Numbered from the stretch's first letter, positions 1 through 12,197 are shown. The stretch is 64,000 nt of DNA from Eulemur rufifrons (GCF_041146395.1 NC_090990.1:40806001-40870000), one strand, 5' to 3'. Numbers and translations are program-made. Notes: generated by a model not told the origin, from the sequence alone.

Positions 1-225
1 TCCCTTGCCTAACATCAACAGTCATTCATGTGTTCAGAATGGGATAAAAATTTAAGTCAAGGTTTCTCCAAATCTCATGCTCTAGATTAATTACATGTGG
101 ATGTATTCCAATTCCTCCTAAAGCTGGTAGAATGGCACAGTCTCAAAAAGCATCATTGCAGAATGGAGGCAAAATGTTTTTATAAAAAAGCAAACATTCT
201 TCAATGTTCCGTGGAGGCTATATAA

Positions 226-252
226 GAAAAAAAAAAAAAAAAACAAAAAAAC
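226..252 (+). repeat. A-rich low-complexity tract
   Basis: A run of A interrupted once by C, followed by C-rich bases. No SINE or LINE body was recognised to its left, so it is listed only as a simple tract. Confidence 0.7.
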
Positions 253-461
253 CCCATACAGAACTTATATAATGTACCCAAAACTAAGATCTGGGAAGGA
301 AAGAGAGAATTACCAATTAAAATTTCTTTCCTTCCAAAGCACTAGTATTTTTCAATCCATTAAAACTTAATCTAAAGTTCTAGATAAGCAATTATTAATA
401 GCTTTCATTATTAACGTTGTTGAAATTTCCTTTATTATGTATTCCTGCCCAACAGATCTAA

Positions 462-620
462 ATGTGGATTCTGTCACCACCACTTGCTACCTGTGTTATC
501 TTGAATAAGCTTCTTAACCCTCTATGTCCCTTAGTTTTCCTCAATGAAAAACAGGATGGTGCTTGGTTTCCAAGATTACTACACAGATGAGAGGTAAGTA
601 ACACAGAGGGCCCACTCTGG
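462..620 (+). repeat. MIR SINE
   Basis: The order of MIR landmarks is present: a 'cca cttgctacctgtg' A/B-box-derived part, then the core with 'cttcttaaccctctatgtccc', then 'gttttcctcaatgaaaaacagg'. It is diverged, as expected for this old family. Confidence 0.6.
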
Positions 621-671
621 CAAACAGCAGCATAAAATATAGCAGGCCTGACCTCTCTTCAAGCTTCAGGT

Positions 672-717
672 GACTCTCTGTCTCTCTCTGACGCTCTCTC
701 TCTGCTACACTCTCTAA
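672..717 (+). repeat. (TC)n-rich low-complexity tract
   Basis: Imperfect CT dinucleotide run with a few interruptions, within intron 1 of USP24. Confidence 0.7.
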
Positions 718-959
718 CCTTGGGGCCTTAAATTAGGCACTTCAAATTTACCATCTCCACAAAGAACTCAGTGTTCTGCCTCAAATGTGTTACTTCGCTA
801 GTATTTCTAATCTCTGAAACTTTGTCATCTTTTCTACCAGTTGGTCACCACATCACAATGATTCTACTTCAGAAATTTCTCCTGACCAGGCTCTCCTAGC
901 CAAGCAGTGCTTTAGCTGAGGTCCTCACCATGTGTGGAGTGGGATGCTGCAACGCTCTT

Positions 960-1415
960 ATAACAGCTGTCCCTGCTACCATTCTATATCACCCTAAAGT
1001 GCCACCAGAATGATTTTCCTTAAAAAAAAAAAACCAAACCCCAAAAACCTAACCCCAACCCCCCACCCCGAAAAAGGAACCTGACCCCATCATCCCTCAC
1101 TTGCCCAGGAACCTCCATTAGCTCCCAGCTGCCTGGAGGTATCTAGAGAATAAACGCAAGCTTCTTGCCTGGGCAAGGCTCTTCACCATCTGACCACAAC
1201 CTACAAATAGAACCTGATCTGCCACTTTCCAAACTCCTCTGCTCTAGCTACACTGAACTTCTCAGGCCCCTGTGAACACCCAAGGTCCTCTCATGGGACC
1301 ATGCATAGCTGTATCCTATTTCCTCAGCTTAGTTTGCCCTAGAACTCTCTTTCTCAGCTTAAATAAATTCCTACTTCTTCAAAACCACTTCAAGCAACAT
1401 CTCTTCAACAAAATG
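960..1415 (+). repeat. L2-like LINE fragment
   Basis: C/T-rich sequence resembles diverged L2 3' coding and UTR sequence: 'tctgctctagctacactgaacttc' parallels the L2 segment on Ctr-Cag-Cac codons, and 'caaccacttcaagcaacatctcttc' resembles its end. Divergence is high, so another old repeat is possible. Confidence 0.4.
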
Positions 1416-1634
1416 TTCAATATTTCTTCAAGCAAAGTAAAACACTTCGTCGTCGTCTTCTTTTTTTTTTTTGGTAGAGACAGGTTTGCAGAGGCTATGA
1501 ATACACTGATGAATAAGACAAACATATTCTGCCTTTGAAGCTTGGAAAATACCCAGGGAAAAGACAGTAAGAAATTACAATTTCTTGTAAAGAGCATGTT
1601 ATTCTTACAAAGTGCCATGAAAGTACATAAGATG

Positions 1635-2008
1635 GGGACCCATTCAGCCTTAAAAAGGAAGGAAATCCTGCCACATACTGTAACATGAACAAACCTTGAG
1701 GGCACTATGCTAAGTGAAATAAGCCAGTCACAAAAAGAAAAATATTGCATGATTCCACTTATATGAGGTATCTAAAGTAGTCAAAGTCATAGGAACACAA
1801 AGTGGAATAGTAGTTGCCAAGGTCAAGGGTAGAGGAAAAGGGAGAGTTGTTGCTTAATGGTTATGCAGTTTCAGACTTGCAAGATGAAAAATTTCTGGAG
1901 ATCTGTTCCACAATAATGTGAAATACTTAACACTACCAAACTGTACACTTTAAAAAGATTAAGATGGTAAATTTTATGTATGTATTTTTTACCACAATGA
2001 AGGACAAT
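1635..2008 (+). repeat. Old L1 3' end (L1M type)
   Basis: It contains hallmarks of the L1 ORF2 C-terminus and 3' UTR: 'cattcagccttaaaaaggaaggaaatcctg', 'tatgctaagtgaaataagccag', and the terminal 'actgtacactttaaaa...ttttatgtatg...taccacaatg'. It is 5' truncated and antisense to USP24. Confidence 0.8.
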
Positions 2009-2385
2009 AAGGGGGACCCACCCTCAGTCAAAAGTATCCTACTGAATGAAATAATATTTGAAACCTAAGTAAATATCTAACTTCTTCACCACAACCTCAT
2101 ATGTATGGTTAATTCTTATTCCTCATTTTACTTGACCAACATCAGCAACATTTAACACAGCTGATCACTTCCTCCTCCTGGAAATACCTCCTTTGTTTGG
2201 TTTCCAGGACAGAGCTCTTGCCCAGTTCCTCTCACCTCACCGGCCACCCCTCAAGCTCCTTTGCTAGTTCATCTTCATCACCCCAGTCTCTAAACACTGC
2301 AGAGTACTTCTGAGCTGTCCTCAGTCTACTTCTTTACTTTTCCTATACCCACTCCCTTGCTGACCTCCTTGAGTCGAATCAAATG

Positions 2386-2615
2386 CAGTGTTCTTCAATC
2401 CAGTTTTCATTATCACCCCTCCAAGGAGATGTTTTAGACATTTTTTTTCTGAATCACCCCATGCCCCATGAAATTAAATACTAATGAATAAGATTGTGTT
2501 GAGTAGGGTTGAGCTTTGGAGCAATCCATTGTAATATCCAACATTTTTTTCACCTCTCCCAAGAACCAATTTTTGCCTCCTGTTGGAGTGATATTACCCC
2601 TGTTGAGAATGCATG
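2386..2615 (+). mobile_element. hAT-type nonautonomous transposon inside L2
   Basis: The segment separates adjacent pieces of one L2 copy. Its ends resemble hAT termini (CAGTGTTCTTCAA at the left, GTTGAGAATGCATG at the right). The flanking octamers atcaaatg and ctttaatg match at five of eight positions, consistent with an eroded 8-bp duplication. Family not assigned. Confidence 0.45.
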
Positions 2616-3002
2616 CTTTAATGGTTTAAATACTGTCTCTAAGCCGAAGACTCAAACATTTTAGCTCCAGTATAGACCTCTTCTCTGGATGCTAGGCATA
2701 TATCCAACTCCCTTTCTGATAACTAGAGCATCTAATAGGTGTCTTAAATTAAAATGTTCAAAAACAACACCTGATCTTTCCCATAAGATCATGTTATCTC
2801 CCTGTTCAAAACCCTCAATGCCTTCTTTCTTCATTCTGACAAAAAGTTATCATTACAGTTGCCTACAAGACCCTAATAAGGAGCTGACCTCTCCCCTACC
2901 CGCTCCTTCACTGAGTTCTATCCACATTGGTCTCCCTGATACTGCTCAAACATGCCAGCCCTGCTCCTACCCTGGGTTTTTGCATTAAGTATTCCTTCCA
3001 CT

Positions 3003-3207
3003 TAAAGTAAGAGTTGGCAAAGTACTGCCCACTGCCTGTTTTTGTAAACAGAGTTTTACTGAAACACAGACCTGCACGTTTGTTTACCTATATCCTATGG
3101 CTGCTTTCATACTACAGATGAGCTGAGTAGCTGCAGCAGAGACTATAGCCCATTAAGCCTCACACATTTACTCTCTGGCCCTTTATAGAAAAAGTTTTCT
3201 GATCCCT
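3003..3207 (+). mobile_element. MER20-like hAT-Charlie MITE inside L2
   Basis: Clear landmarks in order: 'gagttggcaaagtactgccc', 'tgtttttgtaaacagagtttta', 'tatggctgctttcatactacag', 'gagtagctgcagcagagac', 'ctctggccctttatagaaa'. These match a common hAT-Charlie MITE that I recall as MER20. It separates two parts of the same L2. Confidence 0.7.
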
Positions 3208-4325
3208 TAGAATGCTCTTCCCTCAGATAACCACACTTTGCGTCCTTACCTTCTTCAGGTCTTTGCTCAAATATGACCTTCTCAGTGAAGCCTTCCCTAA
3301 ATAATCTACGTAAAAAGCAGCCCTCATCACACCTGCCCCCAGTCTAGCATGATCTCTCCCCTTGCCTGCTTTATTTTTTTCCCATAACACTTATAATCAT
3401 CTCACATTCTACATTTTACTTATTTGTTTGTTGTCTGCCTCACCTCGCTGGGATATAAGCTCCATGAGGGCAGAATTTTTGTTTTATTTGTTCCATAGTA
3501 ACAGCCCCTGAGACAGAGTAGGTGCCCAATAAATACTTGGTGAATGAAAAAGTGAATACTAAGCACCTAATAAATACTCATGAAAGAGGGAAGGGATCCT
3601 AAGCACAGAGAATTGTATGTGTAGACAGGCACTAAAGAGAGTATGGCGTATTTAAAGCGCTTTCGTCTATCTCCATAACATCAGATACTGAGTTGTAGTA
3701 AACTTCATCTATTTTCAGGTTTGGCTCCCCAATAACATTGTGTTACTCCATAAGAGGAGCTGTATCTAATTCTCCACTCTACTACCAGTGTCTGAAGTTT
3801 TATCTGATACCTAAATCTCCTGTACAATGTCTCCAGCAATATCCCAGAACCCCTTTCTAAATACATCTAGTGACCAGGCACCTAGGACGTTTTTGAGATT
3901 ACCTGTTTCTTTTTTGCAGAAAGGTTCGACTGAAATCTATCTCCAGGTAATTCTGACTAACATCTACCTGACCATAATTAGACAGGATGTTATTTTCTAT
4001 GAACCTTCATTTCCTCACTTGTGAAAGGAGAATGCTATGTGTTTTGCTTATTAACTAAAAAAGGGGTTTTGTGAATACTAAATAAAATAATGTATGTGAA
4101 AATGCTTTATAAACTCAAACCTCATATAAACAAAAGTAAAGTGCCATTATGGTTATCTAAAGTGCTCGTAAATGGTTATTCTTCACAAATTTTTACTTAC
4201 AGGAATAAAACTCCACTGAAAACACTTTTATATTTTTCTTTTTAGAAGGATACTCCATGTTCTCTCAAGCGGTAAGTTCTAATTTGTCTTAATCCTTACA
4301 GTCATAAAATAATTCAGTAGGCTTA

Positions 4326-4502
4326 AAGTTGAGGAGGACAGCCTGTATATTGTAAGATGTTCAGCAGCATCCCTGGCTTCTGCCCCCTAGTTGCCAGTAA
4401 TAGTACCCTTCTAGTTGTGACAACCAAAAAGATCGCCAAACTTTGCCAAATGTCCTGGGGGGAGGGGGCAAAATCACCCCCACTGTCTAAGAACCACTGT
4501 CT
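4326..4502 (-). mobile_element. hAT-type MITE (MER-class)
   Basis: In reverse complement it starts like CAGTGGTTCTTAGAC and includes the G-rich 'gggggtgattttgccccctc', 'aaatgtcc... ggttgtcacaac' and 'gggatgctgctgaacatc' landmarks of a common hAT nonautonomous family. Subfamily name uncertain. Confidence 0.65.
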
Positions 4503-4514
4503 TTGAAAAGACTT

Positions 4515-4610
4515 AACATCTCCATATCTCAGTTTCATCTATAAAATGAAAATGTTTGCCTATAGATCCAAGATCCCTTCTACCTCTAAAAATGCTAAAA
4601 TTCTATTAAA
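4515..4610 (+). repeat. MIR-like fragment
   Basis: The sequence 'tctcagtttcatctataaaatg' followed by 'gatcccttctacctctaaaa' is characteristic of the 3' half of MIR-class SINEs. Confidence 0.5.
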
Positions 4611-5009
4611 GATCAAAATAAAGATATTAACAAATGCAATCTTACTAAGGGGGAACAAAGTAGAGAACAAATTATGTCATGAAATAAATATTTTTGTTCA
4701 ATTTTCCTTATTACCTTAATAGATAACAAAACCTCTTGCGTATTCAAAATTATTCAATCATAAAATCTTTTAAAAATAATGCAAGAGAATTGGATTAGAC
4801 TTTTCAAAAGCATCAGTATGAAAAGACTAAACAGATGGATAGGCCATTCTAGAATCCAAATTAAAGGGATATGATAATCAAATGTAATGCATACTCTTTG
4901 ATTCAATCCTGTATTATTTTTAAAAGCCTATAGAGATTATTAATATAAGTGGAGAAATCTGAACATGGACTAAATCACATATAATATTATTGTATTAATT
5001 TTAAGTTCC

Positions 5010-5290
5010 CTTTGTGAGATAATGGTATTGCAGTTCTGTAGGAGCATGTCTTTGTCCTTAGGAGATAAACATTGAAATATTTAGGCGTCAGGTGTGATGA
5101 CATTAGCAATTTATTTTCAAAGGTTCAGAAAAAATGTGTGTTTATGTCTCTTTAGAGATAGAGGAGAGAAAAAGCAAATGTGACAAAATGTTTGCAGATG
5201 TTGAATCAAGGTGAAGGGTATCCAAGTATTCACTGTATTATTCTTTCAACTTCTGTAGACTGGGAATTATTCAAGATAAAAACTTGGGAA
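5010..5290 (+). repeat. Old L1 3' UTR fragment
   Basis: Resembles the 3' end of ancient L1 families: 'taggagataaacattgaaatatttagg', 'gcaaatgtgacaaaatgtt', and a terminal 'ctgtagactgggaattattcaagataaaaact'. It is in plus orientation and 5' truncated. Confidence 0.6.
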
Positions 5291-5369
5291 AAATACATCT
5301 AGTATGCAAATCAAATTATACCCACTTTGGATTTGTAGCTGACCATTTTCTAACATTTTACTAAGTACT

Positions 5370-5515
5370 TTTTCTCAATAGTTCCCACTCTGTCAGAATC
5401 TCCTGGGATAGCTGGAGGTCCTTACAAGTGACAAGCTATTCTGAAAAAGCAATCCAAGTGATTCTGATCTAATGCTAGCCGTCCCTACACACCCTTCAGA
5501 AACACAGGCTATGAA
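5370..5515 (+). mobile_element. Possible MER5-like hAT fragment
   Basis: Weak resemblance only: 'agttcccactctgtcagaatctcctgggatagctgg' and 'aagtgattctgatctaat' recall the fold-back MER5 class. Termini are not clear. Confidence 0.3.
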
Positions 5516-7600
5516 CTTAAAAGCAGCGGCTGTATCTTAGCTGAAGCCAGAAGTGAGCCAAAGAGATTCAAAAGATTGTTCAGTGTTGAACAAATGGTTA
5601 CCATACTACTCTTTTTCCCCCTCCTACTCCCCCTCCACGCACATTTTTACTTAATTGGGATGAGAAAGGAGGAGAAAAAATGAAAAGTGTCTCAATAGCT
5701 TTACTTCAAAATAAACTCACTTGGATTAATAGTAACATCATTAATCATTATAATAGAGGAAAAAGAAACAAATGTGACAATATGAAACAAAACCAGCAAC
5801 ACTAAAAATCCTGCTTTAATTATACTGTAGCATGTTTTCTCTTTCCTCTCTAGAAATGAAAACGTCTGCAAATAATCTCCTTACTGAAGTAGAGCTCAAC
5901 TAAGCCATGTAACAAAACTATATAAAAACAGACTGGCAAACAGTCCTTCAAAAGGCTAAAAAAAGGTTTGTTTCTTTTAGCATCCATTATGTTCTTTCCT
6001 GTGTACAGTATTTTTCTATGTGAGCTAAAGAAAAAACATAATGCAAATGGAGTGGTACTGAATACCAAACTTCAAATTTAATATGTTATGTTCAAAATTG
6101 CATCTATTATAAAGACACTGGCAACAGTTCAAAACAGTTCCTTCCCACAAACTAATACAAGGCAAACACCATGACAGAAATCTGCTAAAAGACTACCAAA
6201 AAATGTGTGCTTGCCTTCAAGCTATAGAGTAGGGTGTTTTAGGCAAGATTACCTTTAAGAGACTATTCGATACACATGTGAGTTGAAAGAATGTGTTCCA
6301 AAATAGTGATGCAAACTAAATATTTTCCAGATAAGATTCTTTAACTTAGCACCTCCTACATCAAGGGTTACCCTGGAGTTTACGGGAAATACTGAAGACC
6401 AGACCCTGCCCTCAAAGGACTCAAAAATCAATACCGGGGACGAATAAAGAACAATGGCAATACAATGGGATAAATGCTGTAACAGAAGTTTATAAGGGTT
6501 TCTATTCAAACTTAAGAAGGCACTTTTAACTAGTAGGAGAGGAAGAATGAATGGGAAGAAGTGTAATGGCAGGTACCAACCTCTGATAGAAAACCATTAG
6601 CAAAAGTGATTGACAGGACTTGTAGCATGTTAGCATTTGGAGTCTCTTGGGACTTGCCGGACTGAGATAAGAAGGATGTTCCTACCCTATCTCTGCCAAC
6701 AGCAAGCCTGTGTTAAATCTAGTTTCTAGAGAAAGGATCAAGTTGATGCCACACAGAGAGTGCTATGGATTAACTCTTAGGTCCAACATGGCAAGAGAAG
6801 GGGGGAGACAGAAAGAGAGAGAGGAGGGCATGCCAGGAGGGAGAAAAAGCATATGCATAGGCAGGAAGTCATAAAAGGAACTGGCATTATTTTAAGGCTG
6901 ATTTTTTTTTAAAGTATCCTTTAGAGTTCATCAGTACACACTGTGTTTTATTTCTGTATTCATTAAAATACATATAATCAAAAGGAAGTGTTATATTTTC
7001 AGCATATTAACACCTTTCTAAGGTATCATTCAAAATGTTTAATTTCAAATCTACAAGTGTACAATACATCCCAGTTGATACTTGTTATAATCACTGTGTT
7101 TGATACATAGAGAACAAAAAGGGTAATTTTAAGGAACAAAATGTCACACATCTGAAACATAATTATTAAATTAGGTGGTACACTGTTTCAAGAGATTTGT
7201 ATACTGACTCTTAAAGCTTATTTTTAAGTACTCAATACCATGACCAACTGTGGAAAGACTTCAGCAGGGGATCAGGTGTTCAAGGATGCTAAGTCTACAG
7301 ACTGACACAGCACCTTTCCAAGCCACAGCAATTGTCTTAGGCTGTCCTGTCTCAACTCCCACCATCTTTAAATGCATGAATAACTGTTGAAGTTAAAAAA
7401 TGCAGAATGGGAGAGCAAGATAACCTATTGGAATGTATCCACCACAGATAAGGGGAAACCAACACTACTATATAGCTAACAAAGGAAATGGTGATGATTA
7501 AAATGTAGAAAGTTTATAAGGCAGGCTACATTAAAGACGACCGACAGTCAAAGACTTCCTCATGCCAGAAAGACAGTATGGTAAAGTAAAACGAAATACA
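5516..7600. other. Intron 1 stretch, mostly unassigned
   Basis: AT-rich sequence without a convincing gene or a well-supported repeat. A part near 6330-6500 ('accctgccctcaaaggactcaaaaatc', 'ggataaatgctgtaacagaag') looks like a decayed L2 or similar repeat in antisense. There is a GA-rich patch near 6798-6830. Confidence 0.5.
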
Positions 7601-7604
7601 TCTT

Positions 7605-7735
7605 AGGAGAGAGAAGGCTGAGTTCTCTTCCTGACTTTGCTAATGAGCCAAGAGTCAAGGTCCTCATCCCTAAACTGACAAGCTTTAACACCACCAGATC
7701 TCCATGGTCCCTTCCAGCTCTGAAATAAATTTTCA
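7605..7735 (+). repeat. MIR-like fragment
   Basis: The run 'gagttctcttcctgactttgcta', 'ctcatccctaaactgac' and 'ggtcccttccagctctgaaat' follows the order of a MIR-class SINE core and tail. Confidence 0.45.
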
Positions 7736-7739
7736 GTTT

Positions 7740-8960
7740 TAATCCTTTAGTTTTATTTGGTGGAATAAGGAGAGGGAAAGGCAGGAAATATTCTCAGTTC
7801 TACAGATAATTTTGCTGTTTTATGAAGTGTATCTTGCTAAGTAGTCTTAGTATCTTTCTCATACTATAATCACTATGAACTGGGTGAATCCAAGAGTAAC
7901 CATATCATTTCTGATCTTTGATACTTCTTAAGAAATGCTTAAAATTCCTTTACCACAGCCATGTTCTATATTTCAACCATATAAAGCTCAAAGTAATGAA
8001 AAGCAAACAGGACTTGCTCGTTATTCTCTACAGATGTCAGTGTACTGCACATATATCATGAACCGATTGTATGCTACAAAGTATAGATATTTGGCTGGCT
8101 TACTTCCAACACTGAGAGGCTGGCTGCTCAACAGATACCTGACATTTTCTCCAAAGTAAGTGTGTGCGTGTATGTAGGGGTGTATGTGTGTGTGTGTGTG
8201 TGTGTGTGTATGTATGACACCTTAACTGTTAGTGAAAGATAGGATGATTTGTTGCTACAACTCACCATAATATTTCAAAATGAAGCAGACATCATGAGAA
8301 GGAAACCTCACAAGAGGAAAATTACTAATACTCTTTAAGTATTATTTTAGCACAGTCCACTCCAATATAAAACTGATCACAAAAACAAAATACTAATAAA
8401 CTAGAGATCCCTAATTATACTAATACCAGACAGGTTTTCATTTACAGAGTTCTTGCTATTTCCACCAAGTCTTTCTATTATAAAATTACCAACATTCCTT
8501 TAGCTTTAAAATAATTTTTTTTTGTATTATCAACAGTCATAATAGATTTTTAGCCACAAGACTAGTTCCTAGAACAATTTCTCTTTCCTGGGAAAAACTT
8601 ATACATTCATGCTTTTAGGACAAAAAGTAATGCCATTTCATTAAAGAAATTAGAACAATTCTTTAAAAAGATACTGGTTGAAAGAATCATCAACTTACTA
8701 ATATTAAACATCTCACAAGTAAATAAATACAAATTCTGTACATTCCATGACACTAAAGAAATATTGCTTGAGAAAAATATCACTTGGTTTCTTGGCAACA
8801 GATACCACTATAGATCAAATTACATCACAGAAAGTTCCTAAGCACTATCCAAATGCTTTTGATAGATCTGAGCTCTTTCATATTTAACCCACAACTCCTC
8901 AAGAACTCTAGTTTCTGAAATAAAATAATTTATTAGACTTAGGGCATAAAAAAATCTACT
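7740..8960. other. Intron 1 stretch, unassigned apart from the (TG)n tract
   Basis: AT-rich unique-looking sequence. Small open frames here (for example 7935-8159 plus and 8607-8798 minus) show no recognisable protein and no flanking splice context I would trust. Confidence 0.5.
8161..8216 (+). repeat. (TG)n microsatellite
   Basis: Imperfect then pure TG repeat of about 56 bp, with TGTA variants at the ends. Likely polymorphic. Confidence 0.9.
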
Positions 8961-8964
8961 AGCC

Positions 8965-9085
8965 TTAAATCCATAATAGAGAAGGGACTATGTCTGGTGT
9001 GTTCACCATTGTATTTACTCCCAACATTTAGCTCAGAGACTAGCACACAGTAAATTCTCAATAAAAACTTACTGAATGAATGGCT
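8965..9085 (+). repeat. L2 3' end
   Basis: Matches the L2 terminal region: 'gggactatgtctggtgtgttcacc', 'agactagcacacagtaaattctcaataaa', then the 'actgaatgaatgg' tail. Confidence 0.6.
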
Positions 9086-10032
9086 GTTTTGTTAAATGGG
9101 CCATTAGCTGTTTTGTTGCTCTGACATCTTCAGTATAATGCCTGTTTTTACCATTGGAATTTGATCCAAACCACTATTTCATTCAAATGGAGAGTTTTTT
9201 TCTGAAAACTCTTTAATTATTCTCCATTTAATAAAAACAACAAAAGTAGCAGTCCCACCCTCTTAAAAATGTGCAAACACACATGAGACAGAGTACAGTA
9301 AAGTATATAAATGACAGAAAGAGTCAAGTGAGTGGAATCCTTGAAAACAACAGATGAAATTGTGTTTGGAGGCTACCGACAGCTCAACAATTGTGAGTGA
9401 CACTGCTACAGGTCACAGGAACAGAGGTCACAAGGGAAGGCTGTGTCAGCCAACTGTGTTCATTTGTATAATGTCCTGTTGGAAAAAAAAAGTGGTCTAA
9501 AGACAGCTGTTTTCAAAATAGAGTCACAGACCTTTCAGAGTCTTAAAAAGCTGGCAGGTAATCTAAAGATCAATCAAACACGCAGTGGAATCACATATAA
9601 CAATGTTCTAAAACCAATTAGCAAGGCAAAATGCTGTGAGATATTGAGGTTGGTTGGGGGAACATGAAGAACAGAACAGAAAAGCAGGAAAAGCAACTAA
9701 ATAGAATCTCCATTAAAGCTTAACCCAGGACTCAATTTGAAAAGTCCTGCTGAATCGCATTTTCTTCGCCACAGTTTTCTTATAGCTAGAAAATAACCAG
9801 AAACCATATAATAGCTAATCAAATATATATTCTAGATTAAAGAAAAATCCTCCCAATGATATGCTAGGAAACAGTATACTTTTTCCCATACTTCAGTCAG
9901 ATAAAAAGCAAATTAAATCTTTTTTACATTTCATTTTCCTTAGTAATAAACTTTTCAAATAATTTGGGAGTCAAATTATTTTCAAATAATTTGCAATATT
10001 TCCTAAGAATTTCAAAATATTTTAGTCTTTTT

Positions 10033-10067
10033 AACTGTGGTATCTCATCTTAATGGATACCACAGTT
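10033..10067. repeat. Perfect 12-bp inverted repeat (hairpin)
   Basis: AACTGTGGTATC at 10033-10044 is the exact reverse complement of GATACCACAGTT at 10056-10067, with an 11-nt loop. It sits in AT-rich intron sequence. It could be a chance hairpin or a remnant of a fold-back element. Confidence 0.85.
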
Positions 10068-10314
10068 TGGTTTGTCTTTATTTATTTTAATAAAGTTTGT
10101 ATACTTTTTAAAGGCTCATTAAATAAAATTTTTTAAACTCAGAAAAATAGGGAGAGTATAGCCCTATCACCCCAAAATAATAGTATTAATATTTTAGCAC
10201 CAACTTATTTTAAAAATTAAGTGTGCATATTTACATGTATACACGAGAGGCCCCGTAGTTTCTAATTTCTCAAAGGGGTCAATGAATGAAAAAATTTAAC
10301 CACAGGTCTAGTCT

Positions 10315-10400
10315 AAGATGCCCATTTTACAGAGGAGAGAATTGAGGCTCAGAAAGGCAAACTGAACAGAAATGTACAGTTTTCCAAATTCCTGGTTTAA
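10315..10400 (-). repeat. MIR fragment
   Basis: The motif 'cccattttacagaggagagaattgaggctcagaaaggc' is the antisense of the MIR core tail. Confidence 0.6.
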
Positions 10401-10444
10401 TATTCTTCCAAATACCATTTGATTTGTCATTTCATTTAAAATTT

Positions 10445-10975
10445 TCTTTCCATCCATCCATTTAGTCATCTCCCTATCCAATCAAATATTTTTGTGAGCC
10501 AGGAATATTAGGGACACAGAAATAAAAAGAAACAGTCCTAGCTGCTCAAGCTTACTGGGAAAATCGATACATATATGTAAACACATCATTGCTTTCCTTG
10601 GTATACGTGGCAAAACGCAGTGGGAGAATGTACTGGTATGACACAAGTATACCTTAAAGAGCAGTGGCATTTGAGCTGACCTTGGAGAATGAATTAGTGT
10701 TAGCCAGGCAGATGAGATACTGGGGAGAAGGGCTAATAGCAAAGTAGATGGCACCTAATCTGCAAGGAAAGCTCAGAACAGGAAGGCAGGAGATGGGACC
10801 AGATAGGTTAAGTTTACAGACCCTGAAAGAAATGGAGTTTAGATTTTACCTATAGGAGATGAGGAACCACCCAAACACTTTTGACCAAGATTATCCTATG
10901 ATTAATATCTGCATTTTAGAGAGATCATTCTGGTGCCAGTGTCAGTGGCACAGAGAAACAGTAATAAAAAGGACA
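10445..10975 (-). repeat. L2 LINE, antisense copy
   Basis: Read in antisense, landmarks appear in L2 order: 'gggacacagaaataaaaagaaacagtcct', 'gcatttgagctgaccttggagaatga', 'agatggcacctaat... gaaggcaggagatggg', and 'gagagatcattctggtgccagtg'. It is highly diverged. Confidence 0.7.
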
Positions 10976-11429
10976 TGAAAAAAACCAAAGCACTAACAAT
11001 GGAAATAGAGAGAAGGGGCAGGAAAGAGATTTAGGGTTAGAGTTAATAGGCTATTCAATAAGAGAAGAGAGCAAGGAGTCTAGAGTAACTAAGACAATTG
11101 ATAGATGGTGTTGCCACTCACAGTACAAAGTATCTTCATATTTACCAGGATCGGAAATACATTTTAAATTGCTACCAAAATGCTTCACTGTAGATTTCCA
11201 ACTATAGGTTTCAAAAAGCAATTCAATTTTCAACCAAAATTGACAATATATGAGTAAGAAATGGAAAGGAAAAAAAAAAGCAAACGAAATGTTGGCCTGT
11301 TTATGAAAAGCTGAGTTCTAACAGCACACTAAGCAGAAACTGCAAAGTCTTGGCAATACAATGTCTGACCAACACGTCTTTCTGAAAAAGACTTTAATGT
11401 CAGAAACCCACTGATAAAGAAGGTAAGTA

Positions 11430-11719
11430 CAGTTGGCCCTCCATGTCCACGGTTCTGTATCTGCGGAGTCAAGCAACCATGAAAAAAATATTAAAAAAAA
11501 TTAAAAATAACGATAAAAAATATAAATATAAAATAATGCAGTATAACAACTATTTACACAGCACTTACACTATATTAGGTATTATGAGTAATCTAGGGAT
11601 GATTTAGAGTATACTCAAGAATGTGCAAAGGTCATATGCAAACACTACATCAGGGACTTGAGCATGGAGGAAGGTGTCCTAGAACCAATCCCCCTCGGTG
11701 GGTACCAGAGGGATGACTG
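11430..11719. mobile_element. Tigger-family MITE (MER2-like) with TA target sites
   Basis: It starts CAGTTGGCCCTCCATGTCC and ends with the complementary GGATGACTG terminus. It contains 'acaactatttacacagcactt' and 'attatgagtaatctagggatgattt', typical of this pogo-related MITE. TA dinucleotides at 11428-11429 and 11720-11721 fit the family's TA duplication. Confidence 0.85.
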
Positions 11720-11743
11720 TATCAGGTTGTTTATTAAGTTATT

Positions 11744-12197
11744 GTTTTAACCCAAGTGCCCATCAATACATGAGTGGATTAATAAAATGTGGTATATGTA
11801 TACCATGGAGTACTACTCAGCTATAAGAAATAATGGTGATATAGCACCTCTTATATTTTCCTGGATAGAGCTGGAACCCATTCTACTAAGTGAAGTATCC
11901 CAAGAATGGAAAAATAAACACCACATGTACTCACCATCAAATTGGTTTCACCGATCATCACCTAAGAGCACATTTAGGAATAACATTAATCGAGTGTCGG
12001 GCAGATGTGGGGGGGGAGGGGATGGATGTATACATACATAATGAGTGCAATGCGCACCGTCTAGGGGATAGACACGCTTGAAGTGGGGGGCAAGGGCAAT
12101 ATACATAACCTAAACTTTTGTATATGCTGAAATTAAAAAAAAAGAAGAAAAGAAAAATTCAAAAAAAAAAAAATAAATAATGTAACATATATAAAAA
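11744..12197 (+). mobile_element. 5'-truncated strepsirrhine-type L1 with target-site duplication
   Basis: The segment encodes the degraded L1 ORF2 C-terminus (frame containing MWYMYTMEYYSAIRNN). It is followed by a 3' UTR with 'aatgagtgcaatgcgcaccg' and 'cctaaacttttgtatatgctgaaat', then a poly-A tail. Eight-bp direct repeats aagttatt flank it at 11736-11743 and 12198-12205. This 3' UTR type is one I associate with lemur genomes. It is antisense to USP24. Confidence 0.85.

Larger units (their letters stand above)
2150..3556 (+). repeat. L2 LINE 3' portion with two hAT insertions
   Basis: Diverged L2 sequence runs in order from the ORF2 C-terminal region (2150-2385, 2616-3002) to the L2 3' UTR (3208-3556). 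The last part has the diagnostic 'aagctccatgagggcagaa' and ends 'aataaatacttggtgaatga'. Two non-L2 segments interrupt it at 2386-2615 and about 3003-3207. Open frames here are decayed L2 remnants, not genes. Confidence 0.75.

Noticed and set aside
11744..12197. The 84-codon frame at 11787-12041 as a host gene
   Set aside because: It is the decayed C-terminus of L1 ORF2 followed by an L1 3' UTR and poly-A tail.
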